Shown in pieces: positions 34,766 through 43,037 of a stretch of 43,085 nucleotides of DNA. The DNA lies in assembly GCA_946623755.1 (NCBI GenBank), contig CAMORK010000016.1, positions 1 to 43,085 on the forward strand, given 5' to 3'. Each line of letters opens with the position of its first letter. Within the stretch, counting starts at the first letter, position 1. The DNA is from an uncultured Butyrivibrio sp. (GTDB lineage: Bacteria > Bacillota > Clostridia > Lachnospirales > Lachnospiraceae). The notes under the pieces are model-generated. The model was not told the DNA's origin. It did not search any database and saw nothing but the letters and a program-made list of their open reading frames with translations. A program made the translations under genes and the position numbers.

Positions 34766-34799
34766 AGAGCGTGACACCAATCGGTGCCACGCTCTTTTT
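34766..34799 (+). terminator. Terminator after the membrane protein gene
   Basis: AGAGCGTG plus CACC pairs with GGTG plus CACGCTCT across AATC, followed by TTTTT. Confidence 0.92.
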
Positions 34800-34831
34800 G
34801 CAATTATTAATGTATTAGCAGCCGTTAAGTT

Positions 34832-34840
34832 TGATATAAT
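34832..34840 (+). promoter_or_regulatory. Extended -10 promoter of the CDF transporter
   Basis: TGATATAAT (TG extension plus perfect TATAAT), 33 bases before the ATG. No convincing -35. Confidence 0.55.
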
Positions 34841-34872
34841 ATAGGTGTTAACGCAAACGGGAGGCGACTGTC

Positions 34873-35790
34873 ATGGAACAGGATGTAAAAAAGATCACCA
34901 ATCAGATGGCGTTTGTGGGAATTCTGGGGAATGTGTTTTTGGCAGTGTTTAAGCTGATAGCAGGAATTGTCGGCCATTCTACAGCCATGATCTCCGATTT
35001 TGTACATACACTATCCGATGTTTTTGCCACATTTATTGCTTATATCGGGGTTGTTCTTTCAAGAAAAAAGGCGGATGATAAGCATCCTTACGGGCATGAG
35101 AGAATAGAGTGTGTGGCTTCGCTGATCCTGTCATTTATCCTTTTTGCAACAGGTATCGAAATAGGGAAAAAGTGCCTTGAGGCGATAGCGGATGGCAGCT
35201 ACAGGCAGTTTGCAACGCCCGGTATGCTGGCTGTTATCGCAGCTGTGGTTTCCATTGCAACCAAAGAAGCTATGTACTGGTACACCATGTACTACGCAAA
35301 ACAATTAAATTCCAGCGCCTTCAAAGCTGATGCCTGGCATCATCGTTCCGATGCTCTTTCTTCAATAGGAGCACTTATAGGTATTGTAGGGGCAAGACAT
35401 GGGTTCCCGGTTCTTGATCAGGTTGCAGGTATTTTGATCTGTCTGATGATCATGTGGGTGGCAATAGAGATATTCCGCGGAGCAGTGGACAAGATGCTTG
35501 ATACATCGGCGGACAGGGAAATGGAGACGCAGATAAGAGATCTGGTTTATAACTTCTCAAGGGATGAGAAGCTGGGAGTCGGAGTGGATCTTTTAAGAAC
35601 CAGGACATTTGGCGAGAGAGTATATGTCGAGATGGAGATAAACGCCGACGGAAGTATGACTCTGCAGCAGTCTCATGATATTGCCGAGAGAGTTCATGAC
35701 AAGATAGAAGAAGAATTCCCTGAAGTTAAACATGTTATGATCCATGTAAATCCGACAGGCTATAAGCATCACTCAGATGAGAATCGATGA
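34873..35790 (+). CDS. Cation diffusion facilitator, probably zinc-type
   Basis: 305 residues with six TM helices and a C-terminal cytoplasmic ferredoxin-like domain (about 215-300, with VKHVMIHVNP). The TM2 metal site is H45-x3-D49 (FVHTLSD) and the TM5 site H156-x3-D160 (HHRSD). The HxxxD/HxxxD pair is the pattern of Zn2+-exporting CDF proteins, unlike the DxxxD of Mn/Fe types. It would export Zn2+ (or Co2+) from the cytoplasm in exchange for H+. GGGAGG precedes the ATG. An in-frame K+ channel tail remnant follows the stop directly. Confidence 0.92.
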   Translation: MEQDVKKITNQMAFVGILGNVFLAVFKLIAGIVGHSTAMISDFVHTLSDVFATFIAYIGVVLSRKKADDKHPYGHERIECVASLILSFILFATGIEIGKKCLEAIADGSYRQFATPGMLAVIAAVVSIATKEAMYWYTMYYAKQLNSSAFKADAWHHRSDALSSIGALIGIVGARHGFPVLDQVAGILICLMIMWVAIEIFRGAVDKMLDTSADREMETQIRDLVYNFSRDEKLGVGVDLLRTRTFGERVYVEMEINADGSMTLQQSHDIAERVHDKIEEEFPEVKHVMIHVNPTGYKHHSDENR

Positions 35791-35796
35791 AGGAGT

Positions 35797-35943
35797 TTGC
35801 TTTATCCGACAACTGATATAGGCCGCTTTATAACTATGATATCAGCACTGATGGGAGTGGCTGTAATAGCACTCCCATCAGGTATGATCACTGCTGCTTA
35901 TATGAACGAAATTAGTAAAAAGAAATCCAAGTATGAACTCTGA
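35797..35943 (+). pseudogene. Remnant of a voltage-gated K+ channel C-terminus
   Basis: The frame LLYPTTDIGRFITMISALMG, then VAVIALPSGMITAAYMNEIS, ends at TGA 35941. It matches the end of a Kch/Kv-type pore: the residues right after the TVGYGD selectivity filter (usually YP.T..GR) and the S6 helix with its ALP-G hinge. The filter, pore helix and all upstream parts are absent. It lies in the same frame just behind the CDF stop. An ATG at 35836 could in principle start a 35-residue peptide, but there is no RBS. Confidence 0.72.
35848..35881 (+). terminator. Perfect 12-bp hairpin within the channel remnant
   Basis: CTGATGGGAGTG (35848-35859) and CACTCCCATCAG (35870-35881) with a 10-base loop. 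No T-run follows, so it is not a textbook terminator, but it is the only strong structure between the CDF gene and the convergent surface protein gene. Confidence 0.45.
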
Positions 35944-35949
35944 TTTTTA

Positions 35950-36528
35950 TCAGAGGAGCTTATTTGCTATTCTGTGCTCTGCCTTACCTGTCTGATAGAA
36001 GTGTGTAAAGAGTGCATCACCGTTGGTGCCGAAAGTATTCTGAAGATCAGGATAATTCATGTAGTAGTCGTATGCATTGAACTCACTGTTGTTGTTTGCG
36101 TACCATTTAAGAGGTGCTGCCATATCTGCTTTCTTTCCGTAGGTAGGATCTATATTCTGTACGTAAACTTCGATGCAGTCATTAAGGTTCTTGTCATCCA
36201 CTCTCTTGTCGTCAACGTAGAAGTAGAAGAATACATTTTTTACCTGCTCGTCGGGACCGATATGAAGAATGATGTGCTGTGATCCGGATTTTTCTGAGCA
36301 TTCAATGTATGTCTTGCTGCTGGTGTGCTCACTGATATAAGCGTCATAGTCATATGTTGCTCTCATCCAGAGATCCATTGAATCACCTGCATTTATTGAT
36401 ACACAGCACTGCTCGAAATCGAAGCATTCAGGGATTTCACTGTATGCAAATGACTTGAAGTTAAAAGCTGTAATGCTGAGTGCGATGATGAATAATGATG
36501 CGATAAGTCTTTTAATCTGATTTCTCAT
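35950..36528 (-). CDS. Secreted protein with C-terminal YPDLQ-type surface repeat
   Basis: 192 residues from the ATG at 36528; GGAGGTG upstream supports this over 36552. A Sec signal peptide occupies about 1-30 (RNQIKRL, hydrophobic core, FKSFA). Residues about 35-135 form a beta-rich domain (SMDLWMRATYDYDAYI, FFYFYVDD) like Clostridial pre-peptidase/CBM-type modules. The C-terminus (about 148-188, YDYYMNYPDLQNTFGTNG, then HFYQTGKAEHR) is a repeat unit widespread on Lachnospiraceae surface proteins. It is probably released or wall-associated; ligand unknown. It is divergent from the TIR gene across a regulated-looking intergenic region. Confidence 0.85.
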   Translation of the reverse strand: MRNQIKRLIASLFIIALSITAFNFKSFAYSEIPECFDFEQCCVSINAGDSMDLWMRATYDYDAYISEHTSSKTYIECSEKSGSQHIILHIGPDEQVKNVFFYFYVDDKRVDDKNLNDCIEVYVQNIDPTYGKKADMAAPLKWYANNNSEFNAYDYYMNYPDLQNTFGTNGDALFTHFYQTGKAEHRIANKLL

Positions 36529-36622
36529 AATGAACACCTCCATAATTTTCATAATTTTTATCTTTGGTTACTTCTTTGTTTTTCTCTCTTGATTGATTCT
36601 GATTAAACTATACTCCCCTGTT

Positions 36623-36687
36623 TATCACAAAATTATCACACTTTATGTGATGTTCTTCATTGCGTCTTAAAAATTTTGTGATATATT
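36623..36687. promoter_or_regulatory. Cluster of four TATCACA/TGTGATA half-sites and promoter upstream of the TIR gene
   Basis: TATCACA at 36623 and 36634 and the inverse TGTGAT(A) at 36646 and 36677. The outer pair extends to a 12-bp inverted repeat (TATCACAAAATT/AATTTTGTGATA) and the inner pair is ATCACA/TGTGAT with a 5-base spacer. The right half-site overlaps a promoter: TTGCGT (36660-36665), 16 bases, TATATT (36682-36687). Confidence 0.6.
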
Positions 36688-36744
36688 CTTCTAGGAAAAG
36701 GTTTTGCTGACTACAATGCCGGCATAGGGGGAGAGGGAAAGATA

Positions 36745-39700
36745 ATGATCAACCATTTTAATGCTTTTATTTCTTATAAGCATGCTGATCTTGATAATAA
36801 GATTGCAGCATCCATAGTAAGGGATCTGGAGCATTTTCATATACCCAAAAAGATACAGAAAGCAACGGGTGTAAAAAGGATAGAGAGAATATTCAGGGAT
36901 AAGGATGAGCTGCCTATTACAAGTGATCTCAATGACACTATTTCCATGGCGCTGCATAACGCTGATTATCTGATAGTTATCTGTTCAACAAACACCAAGT
37001 ATTCTACCTGGGTGGAAAAAGAGATTGAGGTGTTCCTGCAGAACCACACAATGAATCAGATTCTGACGGTTCTGGCAGATGGTGAACCAAATGAAGTCAT
37101 ACCGAAATGTCTTTTGACAGGTAAAAAAGAAGTTGTGGATGAAGACGGCGTAAAGCGTATTGTGGAAATGCCTTTTGAACCGCTCTCATGTGACTACAGA
37201 ATTCCTTATAAAAGGGCCAAGGCTGAAGAAGTACCTCGTATGGTGGCTGCCATCATCGGTTGCTCTTATGATGAGCTTATAAACAGACATCGTCAGTACA
37301 AGATGAGAAGACTGACTGCAGTTTTTGCCGGGGCAATGGCACTTTCATTGGGGTTTGCCGGTTACATGCTCCACAGTAACACTCTTATTCACGAAAACTA
37401 TCTGGAAGCTCTTAAGAACCAGTCGAGAAATCTGGCAAATCAGTCTGAGAGGCTCCTTGATGAGGAAAACCGAATCGAGGCAATGCAGCTGGCTCTGGAG
37501 TCACTCCCTAAGTCGGAAGATGATGAAAAGCCGGTAACAGCGGAGGCTGTAAGGGCTATAACAAAATCTTCGAGGGCATATGTATCTCTTGCCGGAGGCA
37601 ATGTCGATGCGGTATGGAACTACAAGATGCCCAATCATGTCAAACAGTACAAGCTGTCTGAGAAGAATACATATCTTGGGGCATTGGATGATAACAGTGT
37701 TGTGATTGCCTGGGACACTAAGACTCATAAGCAGGTGCTGAATGTGGAGAATTACGGAGATGATGCCGATGATATTTACTTCTTTGGGGATGATAAGCTG
37801 ATCGTTAAGTGTGAAGAGAGCATTCATGCATATGACCTTTCCCAGGAGGGAAAAGAAATTTGGGTTATTCAGGATAATGATTACAGTATTCCGTATGTAC
37901 ATGATGTTTTCACGTGTTCCGATGATGCGATAATAGTGGCTGCCAGTACCGGGGAAATCAAGGTTGTTTCAATGAAAGATGGGCAGGTAATACAGTCATT
38001 TGATATTGTAGGCGATGATCCTGAAAAGGATGTCTACATATCATTGTTTGATTTTTCAGAGGACAAAGGTAAGCTTGCATATATTCTGATGGATAGAACA
38101 GATTTTTCTGCTTATACCTACAGGCTCGGTGAGTATGATCTGACAACCGACACAAATACAGTTTCGGAAGAGGCGATGGTAGAATATGTCAAGGCGCTTA
38201 CATACCAGGGAGACAGAATTGTTCTTGCCTGTGAAGATGAATCAAACTCGAGTACTATGCTTTTTGATTTTAATTTTGTTGCCAAGGGTACTGATTTCAT
38301 CAAATGTTACTCATCGGGAAATTTAAACCCGGAATGGACGTCTGATTTTACTTATCTTGATCTGAGTGAGAAAAATGAATTTCTCCCAATGTCCGGTGAT
38401 AAGATCGCCTATGCAGAAGGCGATACCTACAGGGTCTGGGATGTTATAACCGGTGAGATCATCGGAACATATGATACCAACGATACCATCGTAGACATCA
38501 GTGACACAGATGATGACGGGGTTCCTATGTTCGTGACTCAGAGCGGTGCATCCGGAACATCAGCTTCACTCAGGGACGTGAGCGGAGTCAGCATGAGTAC
38601 CCTGTTTTCTGATGATCTGAGAGAAGCTGTTGTCAAAGGAGGCGTATACACACTCAGGTATATGGACAGACAGATAATTTACTATACCTCCGGTGTATAT
38701 GATGAGGACTGGACGAGGATCACAGAGGTTCCTGCCTATAAGACAGGCGGCAGCTTCTGCCTGGATGAAAATGTTTTGGCAGTTTTCGATATTGCCAAAG
38801 AAAATCCGGAGCTCATATTTGTTGATCCCGTGAGCAAGACATATCTTGGAAGCGCTGTTTTGAGCAGTACAGTAAGTGCTTACCAGTACAAGCTGCTTGG
38901 AAGCTATGAAGGCGTATTTTATGCCGTGCATTCCGAGGACAAAAAGCTTGTGCTTACCGGAGTGGATCTGAATACGATGCAGGTCTCAACAGAGATCATC
39001 TGTGATGAATATTCAGAATACGATCCTGTATGCGATATGAAGGCCGGTAAGCTTGTTTATTACGGCTCAGAGGATAATTCATACTATTATGTTGTAAAAA
39101 GAGATATTGCAACAGGTGAAGAAACAAGGATCAGTCTTGATGGCAAAATGACAGGGATTACATATTTCCCTGAAAAAGACTGTGCATATATGGCTACCAA
39201 CAAGGAGTATACAATTTCAGCACCGACAGATGCCATTGTAAGTTTCTCCGATGAAGCACTTTCTTATATAGAAATGCCTGAGCAGTGGCTGAATACAGGT
39301 TATGTGGTATTGGATGAAAGCGGCAAGAGAATTGCGGCTTCCGACGGTGAAAAGATCCGTATACTGGATGTAAATGGTGAGTTTAAGGGAGAAGTGGCCT
39401 GTAACAATGTTTCTCCTCTTGGAATAAGCTTTAAAGAGGTCGGAGGAAAAGAGCTTTTGCTTGTGGCCTTCGATAACGGAACTCTTAACAGATATGACGC
39501 CGAAACCGCAGAATTTCTCGGAAGATCGGACCTGACAGTTGTTTCGATGGCGTCACTTTATGAGGCAGACATGGACTATGATAAAGAGCAGGGCCTTTTG
39601 TACGTGCAGATTGGAACCATGCTCGACATCATTGAGACAGATACATGGATTGAGCTAACGAGCATTTCAAATTGCTATGGACATAATAAAGAAACCGATA

Positions 39701-39855
39701 CTTTTATCACATCGGGATATGATGGTGTAAATAACGGAATCGTCGGATATTTTGAACACTACAGCGTTGACAGGCTGATCCAGAAGGCAAGGGATTACCT
39801 TCAGGGCGAAGAAATGTCCGATGAGCTTAAGTCGATGTACGGAATAAGCGGTTAA
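36745..39855 (+). CDS. TIR domain - TM - WD40-like beta-propeller protein
   Basis: 1036 residues. The TIR domain (about 3-130) has FNAFISYKHAD, the BB-loop region RDKDELP and W89-V-E-K-E93. The WVxKE pattern matches the catalytic Glu region of SARM1-type NADases. A helical linker leads to one TM helix (about 190-210) preceded by RHRQYKMRR, so by the positive-inside rule TIR is cytoplasmic. Next comes a helical stretch (about 215-270, NQSRNLANQSERLLDE and EAMQLALESLP) seen in nSTAND-, caspase- and TIR-WD40 proteins. About 700 residues of short strands then form propeller-like repeats (WD40/YVTN type). It looks like a surface-sensing TIR effector or receptor; phage defence is possible. Monocistronic. 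Confidence 0.88.
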   Translation: MINHFNAFISYKHADLDNKIAASIVRDLEHFHIPKKIQKATGVKRIERIFRDKDELPITSDLNDTISMALHNADYLIVICSTNTKYSTWVEKEIEVFLQNHTMNQILTVLADGEPNEVIPKCLLTGKKEVVDEDGVKRIVEMPFEPLSCDYRIPYKRAKAEEVPRMVAAIIGCSYDELINRHRQYKMRRLTAVFAGAMALSLGFAGYMLHSNTLIHENYLEALKNQSRNLANQSERLLDEENRIEAMQLALESLPKSEDDEKPVTAEAVRAITKSSRAYVSLAGGNVDAVWNYKMPNHVKQYKLSEKNTYLGALDDNSVVIAWDTKTHKQVLNVENYGDDADDIYFFGDDKLIVKCEESIHAYDLSQEGKEIWVIQDNDYSIPYVHDVFTCSDDAIIVAASTGEIKVVSMKDGQVIQSFDIVGDDPEKDVYISLFDFSEDKGKLAYILMDRTDFSAYTYRLGEYDLTTDTNTVSEEAMVEYVKALTYQGDRIVLACEDESNSSTMLFDFNFVAKGTDFIKCYSSGNLNPEWTSDFTYLDLSEKNEFLPMSGDKIAYAEGDTYRVWDVITGEIIGTYDTNDTIVDISDTDDDGVPMFVTQSGASGTSASLRDVSGVSMSTLFSDDLREAVVKGGVYTLRYMDRQIIYYTSGVYDEDWTRITEVPAYKTGGSFCLDENVLAVFDIAKENPELIFVDPVSKTYLGSAVLSSTVSAYQYKLLGSYEGVFYAVHSEDKKLVLTGVDLNTMQVSTEIICDEYSEYDPVCDMKAGKLVYYGSEDNSYYYVVKRDIATGEETRISLDGKMTGITYFPEKDCAYMATNKEYTISAPTDAIVSFSDEALSYIEMPEQWLNTGYVVLDESGKRIAASDGEKIRILDVNGEFKGEVACNNVSPLGISFKEVGGKELLLVAFDNGTLNRYDAETAEFLGRSDLTVVSMASLYEADMDYDKEQGLLYVQIGTMLDIIETDTWIELTSISNCYGHNKETDTFITSGYDGVNNGIVGYFEHYSVDRLIQKARDYLQGEEMSDELKSMYGISG

Positions 39856-39916
39856 GCTTCACATTTCTTGTATATGGAGTTAAATAAAAATAGATTTTGA
39901 CATACCGGTTCACCCA

Positions 39917-39945
39917 TTGCCACAACCTTCAAGATTTGCTATTAT
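39917..39945 (+). promoter_or_regulatory. purF promoter flanked by an 8-bp inverted repeat
   Basis: TTGCCA (39917-39922), 17 bases, TATTAT (39940-39945), giving a short leader of about 40 bases. TGCCACAA (39918-39925) and TTGTGGCA (39954-39961) form an inverted repeat that brackets the -10 and overlaps the -35. It is a candidate repressor site rather than an RNA structure, since only the right arm is transcribed. Confidence 0.6.
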
Positions 39946-39990
39946 GTTCGTGTTTGTGGCAGTTTTTTTCTTTATATAAAGAGGAGAAAT

Positions 39991-41436
39991 ATGAAAGATT
40001 TGAACAGGACAGAGCCATACAAGCACTTAGGGGAAGAATGCGGTGTGTTTGGCATGTATGATTTTGATGGCGGTGATGTTGCTGATTCTATCTATTACGG
40101 CCTTGTTTCGCTTCAGCACAGAGGCCAGGAGAGCTGCGGTATAGCGGTCAGCGACACAAAAGGGCCAAAAGGAAAAGTCCTAAGTTTTAAGGATATGGGC
40201 CTTGTAAATGAGGCTTTTACCCCGGAAGAGATAGACAAGCTTAAGGGGGATATCGGCGTGGGACATGTGCGCTATTCCACAGCCGGCAGCAGTACCAGAG
40301 AAAACGCGCAGCCCCTTGTTCTTAATTATGTAAAGGGAACGCTGGCAATGGCGCACAACGGCAATCTAATAAACGCACCGGAACTGCGGCATGAGCTTGC
40401 ATATACCGGAGCGATTTTCCAGACCACAATTGATTCTGAGGTCATAGCTTATCACATTGCAAGAGAAAGACTGAACTCCAAGTCTGTAGAGGAAGCGGTC
40501 GGAAGAGCGATGCTCAAGATAAAAGGTGCATACAGCCTTGTGATCATGTCTCCGAGAAAACTCATCGGAGCAAGGGATCCATATGGATTTAAGCCGCTGG
40601 TTATAGGAAGAAGAGAAAACTGTTATATCCTTGCTTCCGAGACCTGCGCCCTTGATACCATCGGCGCCACCTTTATAAGAGACGTAGAGCCCGGAGAGAT
40701 CGTGACTATATCTCCTGAATACGGGATACAGTCAGATAAGAGCCTGTGCATAGAAAAGAGCAGGCAGGCCAGATGTATATTTGAGTATATTTACTTTGCA
40801 AGGCCCGACAGCACAATAGACGGCGTAAGTGTTTATGATGCCAGGATCGCAGCAGGAAGATTTCTTGCCAAGGATTCACCTGTAGATGCCGACATGGTAG
40901 TGGGAGTTCCGGAATCGGGAAATGTAGCCGCTCTCGGCTATGCCCTTGAGTCAGGCATCCCCTACGGTCAGGCCTTTGTCAAGAATTCATATATTGGAAG
41001 AACTTTTATCAAACCCAGGCAAAAGAACCGTGAATCCAGCGTGCAGGTCAAGCTAAATGCCCTGCGCAGTGCGGTGGAGGGCAAGAGGATCATCATGATA
41101 GATGACTCGATCGTCCGCGGAACTACTTCTGACAGGATTGTCCGCATGCTTCGTGATGCCGGAGCCAAAGAGGTTCACATGAGAGTAAGCTCCCCGCCGT
41201 TTTTGTGGCCGTGCTATTTCGGAACGGACGTACCGGCAAGGGATCAGCTTATTGCATATAACAGGAATGTAGATGATATCTGCAGGATAATCGGTGCAGA
41301 TTCCCTGGCATATCTTGAACTTGGAAGACTGGAAGAAATGGTGGGAGGTAATCTCTCCATCTGCAAGGGATGCTTTACAGGCAAATATCCTATGGATCCG
41401 CCAACAGAAGATATCAGAGGAAGCTACGAAAAATAA
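39991..41436 (+). CDS. purF: Amidophosphoribosyltransferase (glutamine PRPP amidotransferase)
   Basis: 481 residues, full length. A short propeptide precedes the nucleophile C17 (EECGVFG), as in the Bacillus-type enzyme that is cleaved to expose Cys. The glutaminase domain has SLQHRGQES, GHVRYSTAG and AHNGNL. The phosphoribosyltransferase domain has the PRPP motif MIDDSIVRGTT. Cys residues near CIFEYIY, WPCYFG and ICKGCFTG are the ligands of the structural 4Fe-4S cluster. It catalyses the first step of purine synthesis in the cytoplasm. GAGGAGA precedes the ATG. purB follows 35 bases later, with its own RBS, in the same operon. Confidence 0.97.
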   Translation: MKDLNRTEPYKHLGEECGVFGMYDFDGGDVADSIYYGLVSLQHRGQESCGIAVSDTKGPKGKVLSFKDMGLVNEAFTPEEIDKLKGDIGVGHVRYSTAGSSTRENAQPLVLNYVKGTLAMAHNGNLINAPELRHELAYTGAIFQTTIDSEVIAYHIARERLNSKSVEEAVGRAMLKIKGAYSLVIMSPRKLIGARDPYGFKPLVIGRRENCYILASETCALDTIGATFIRDVEPGEIVTISPEYGIQSDKSLCIEKSRQARCIFEYIYFARPDSTIDGVSVYDARIAAGRFLAKDSPVDADMVVGVPESGNVAALGYALESGIPYGQAFVKNSYIGRTFIKPRQKNRESSVQVKLNALRSAVEGKRIIMIDDSIVRGTTSDRIVRMLRDAGAKEVHMRVSSPPFLWPCYFGTDVPARDQLIAYNRNVDDICRIIGADSLAYLELGRLEEMVGGNLSICKGCFTGKYPMDPPTEDIRGSYEK

Positions 41437-41471
41437 CACAGAATAAACAAGGAAATATCAGGAGGAAAATT

Positions 41472-42905
41472 ATGAGTACAGATCGTTACACCAGCCCATT
41501 GTCAGAGCGCTATGCAAGCAGCCAGATGCAGTATATCTTTTCACAGGATATGAAGTTTAAGACCTGGAGAAAGCTCTGGATCGCCCTTGCTGAGATTGAG
41601 AAGGATCTTGGCCTTAACATTACACAGGAACAGATCGATGAGCTCAAAGAGCACGCCGAAGACATAAACTATGATGTTGCAAGAGCCCGTGAAAAGGAAG
41701 TCCGACACGATGTTATGAGCCATGTTTATGCATACGGACATCAGTGTCCCAAGGCAAAGGGAATCATCCATCTTGGTGCAACAAGCTGCTACGTTGGTGA
41801 TAACACTGACATCATCATAATGACTGATGCTTTAAGGCTCGTTCGCAAGAAGCTTGTAAACGTGATCGCTAAGCTCTCAGAGTTTGCTGATAAATACAAG
41901 GACCAGCCAACTCTCGGCTTTACACATTTCCAGCCTGCACAGCCTACAACAGTAGGTAAAAGAGCCTGCCTCTGGCTTCAGGATTTCACGATTGACCTTG
42001 AGGATCTTGACTATGTGCTTGATAACATGAAACTTTTGGGATCCAAGGGAACAACAGGAACACAGGCATCCTTCCTTGAGCTCTTTGACGGAGACCTTTC
42101 CAAGGTTGATAAGCTCGACCCAATGCTTGCTAAGAAGATGGGCTTTAAGGGATGTATGGCTGTTTCAGGCCAGACCTACAGCCGTAAGATTGATATGAAG
42201 GTTATCAATGTTCTCTCTGGAATCTGTGCATCAGCCACCAAGATGGCTCAGGATATCAGACTCCTTCAGCACCTTAAAGAGGTTGAGGAGCCCTTTGAGA
42301 AGAGCCAGATCGGTTCATCAGCTATGGCTTACAAGAGAAATCCCATGAGAAGTGAGAGAATCTGTTCACTTTCAAGATACGTTATGATAGATGCTCTAAA
42401 CCCGGCTATAACCGAGGTTTCACAGTGGTTTGAGAGAACTCTTGATGACTCAGCCAACAAAAGAATTTCAATTCCGGAAGGATTTCTTGCAACAGATGGA
42501 GTCCTTGACTTGTGTATTAATGTAGTAGATGGTCTTGTGGTTTATCCTAAGGTCATTGAAAAGCACATGCTTGCTGAGCTTCCTTTCATGGCAACAGAGA
42601 ATATAATGATGGATGCGGTTAAGGCAGGCGGCGACAGACAGGAGCTTCACGAGAGGATCAGAGAGCTCTCAATGGAGGCCGGCAAGACTGTCAAGGTTGA
42701 GGGTAAAGACAATAATCTCCTCGAACTTATCGCTGCAGATCCTGCATTCCACTTAAGTCTTGAGGAACTTAAGGCTTCAATGGATCCGAGGAAGTACGTC
42801 GGATGCAGCGCACATCAGGTTGAGAAATTCCTTGATGAAGTAGTAAAGCCCATTCTTAAGGCCAACGAGAAAGACCTTGGAGTGACAGCAGAGATAAACG
42901 TGTGA
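41472..42905 (+). CDS. purB: Adenylosuccinate lyase
   Basis: 477 residues from ATG 41472, preceded by AGGAGG; the upstream in-frame ORF overlapping purF is rejected. Fumarase/aspartase-superfamily signature: SSAMAYKRNPMRSE, with the catalytic Ser loop. The substrate-binding TSCYVGDN and FTHFQPAQPTT (catalytic His) are also visible. It works twice in purine synthesis, on SAICAR and on adenylosuccinate, releasing fumarate. The C-terminal PurB extension is present. Clustering with purF supports the assignment. Confidence 0.97.
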   Translation: MSTDRYTSPLSERYASSQMQYIFSQDMKFKTWRKLWIALAEIEKDLGLNITQEQIDELKEHAEDINYDVARAREKEVRHDVMSHVYAYGHQCPKAKGIIHLGATSCYVGDNTDIIIMTDALRLVRKKLVNVIAKLSEFADKYKDQPTLGFTHFQPAQPTTVGKRACLWLQDFTIDLEDLDYVLDNMKLLGSKGTTGTQASFLELFDGDLSKVDKLDPMLAKKMGFKGCMAVSGQTYSRKIDMKVINVLSGICASATKMAQDIRLLQHLKEVEEPFEKSQIGSSAMAYKRNPMRSERICSLSRYVMIDALNPAITEVSQWFERTLDDSANKRISIPEGFLATDGVLDLCINVVDGLVVYPKVIEKHMLAELPFMATENIMMDAVKAGGDRQELHERIRELSMEAGKTVKVEGKDNNLLELIAADPAFHLSLEELKASMDPRKYVGCSAHQVEKFLDEVVKPILKANEKDLGVTAEINV

Positions 42906-42921
42906 GATAAAGGGATTCAAA

Positions 42922-42959
42922 GTCATATGCTACTGTGCTTGCACAAAGTAGAATATGAC
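42922..42959 (+). terminator. Extended hairpin between purB and the metF-like gene
   Basis: GTCATAT, CTACT and GTGC (42922-42938) pair with GCAC, AGTAG and ATATGAC (42941-42959), with one mismatch and a 2-base bulge. No T-run follows, so it may be an attenuator, processing or weak termination structure. Confidence 0.45.
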
Positions 42960-43037
42960 CTTGAAGACCGAACGGACATGAGGAAAAAAGATACGCGAAG
43001 AATGAGCGGATCGATTTCCGAGAAAGGTATAATAAGT

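Noticed and set aside
36623-36651. CRP/FNR-type operator reading of the TCACA/TGTGA repeats
   Set aside because: The half-sites are in the opposite (everted) order to the TGTGA-N6-TCACA arrangement, so a CRP site is not supported; reported only as an unidentified repeat cluster.
39856-39990. Possible purine or PRPP riboswitch ahead of purF
   Set aside because: The promoter at 39917-39945 leaves only about 40 bases of leader, too short for a known aptamer, and no terminator-antiterminator pair is visible.
43028-43033. TATAAT just ahead of the metF-like start
   Set aside because: Only 4 bases separate it from the start codon, so it cannot serve as the -10 of that gene's promoter.
42906-43037. 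Possible SAM or THF riboswitch ahead of the metF-like gene
   Set aside because: None of the conserved core sequences of these aptamers is present; only one simple extended hairpin can be drawn.
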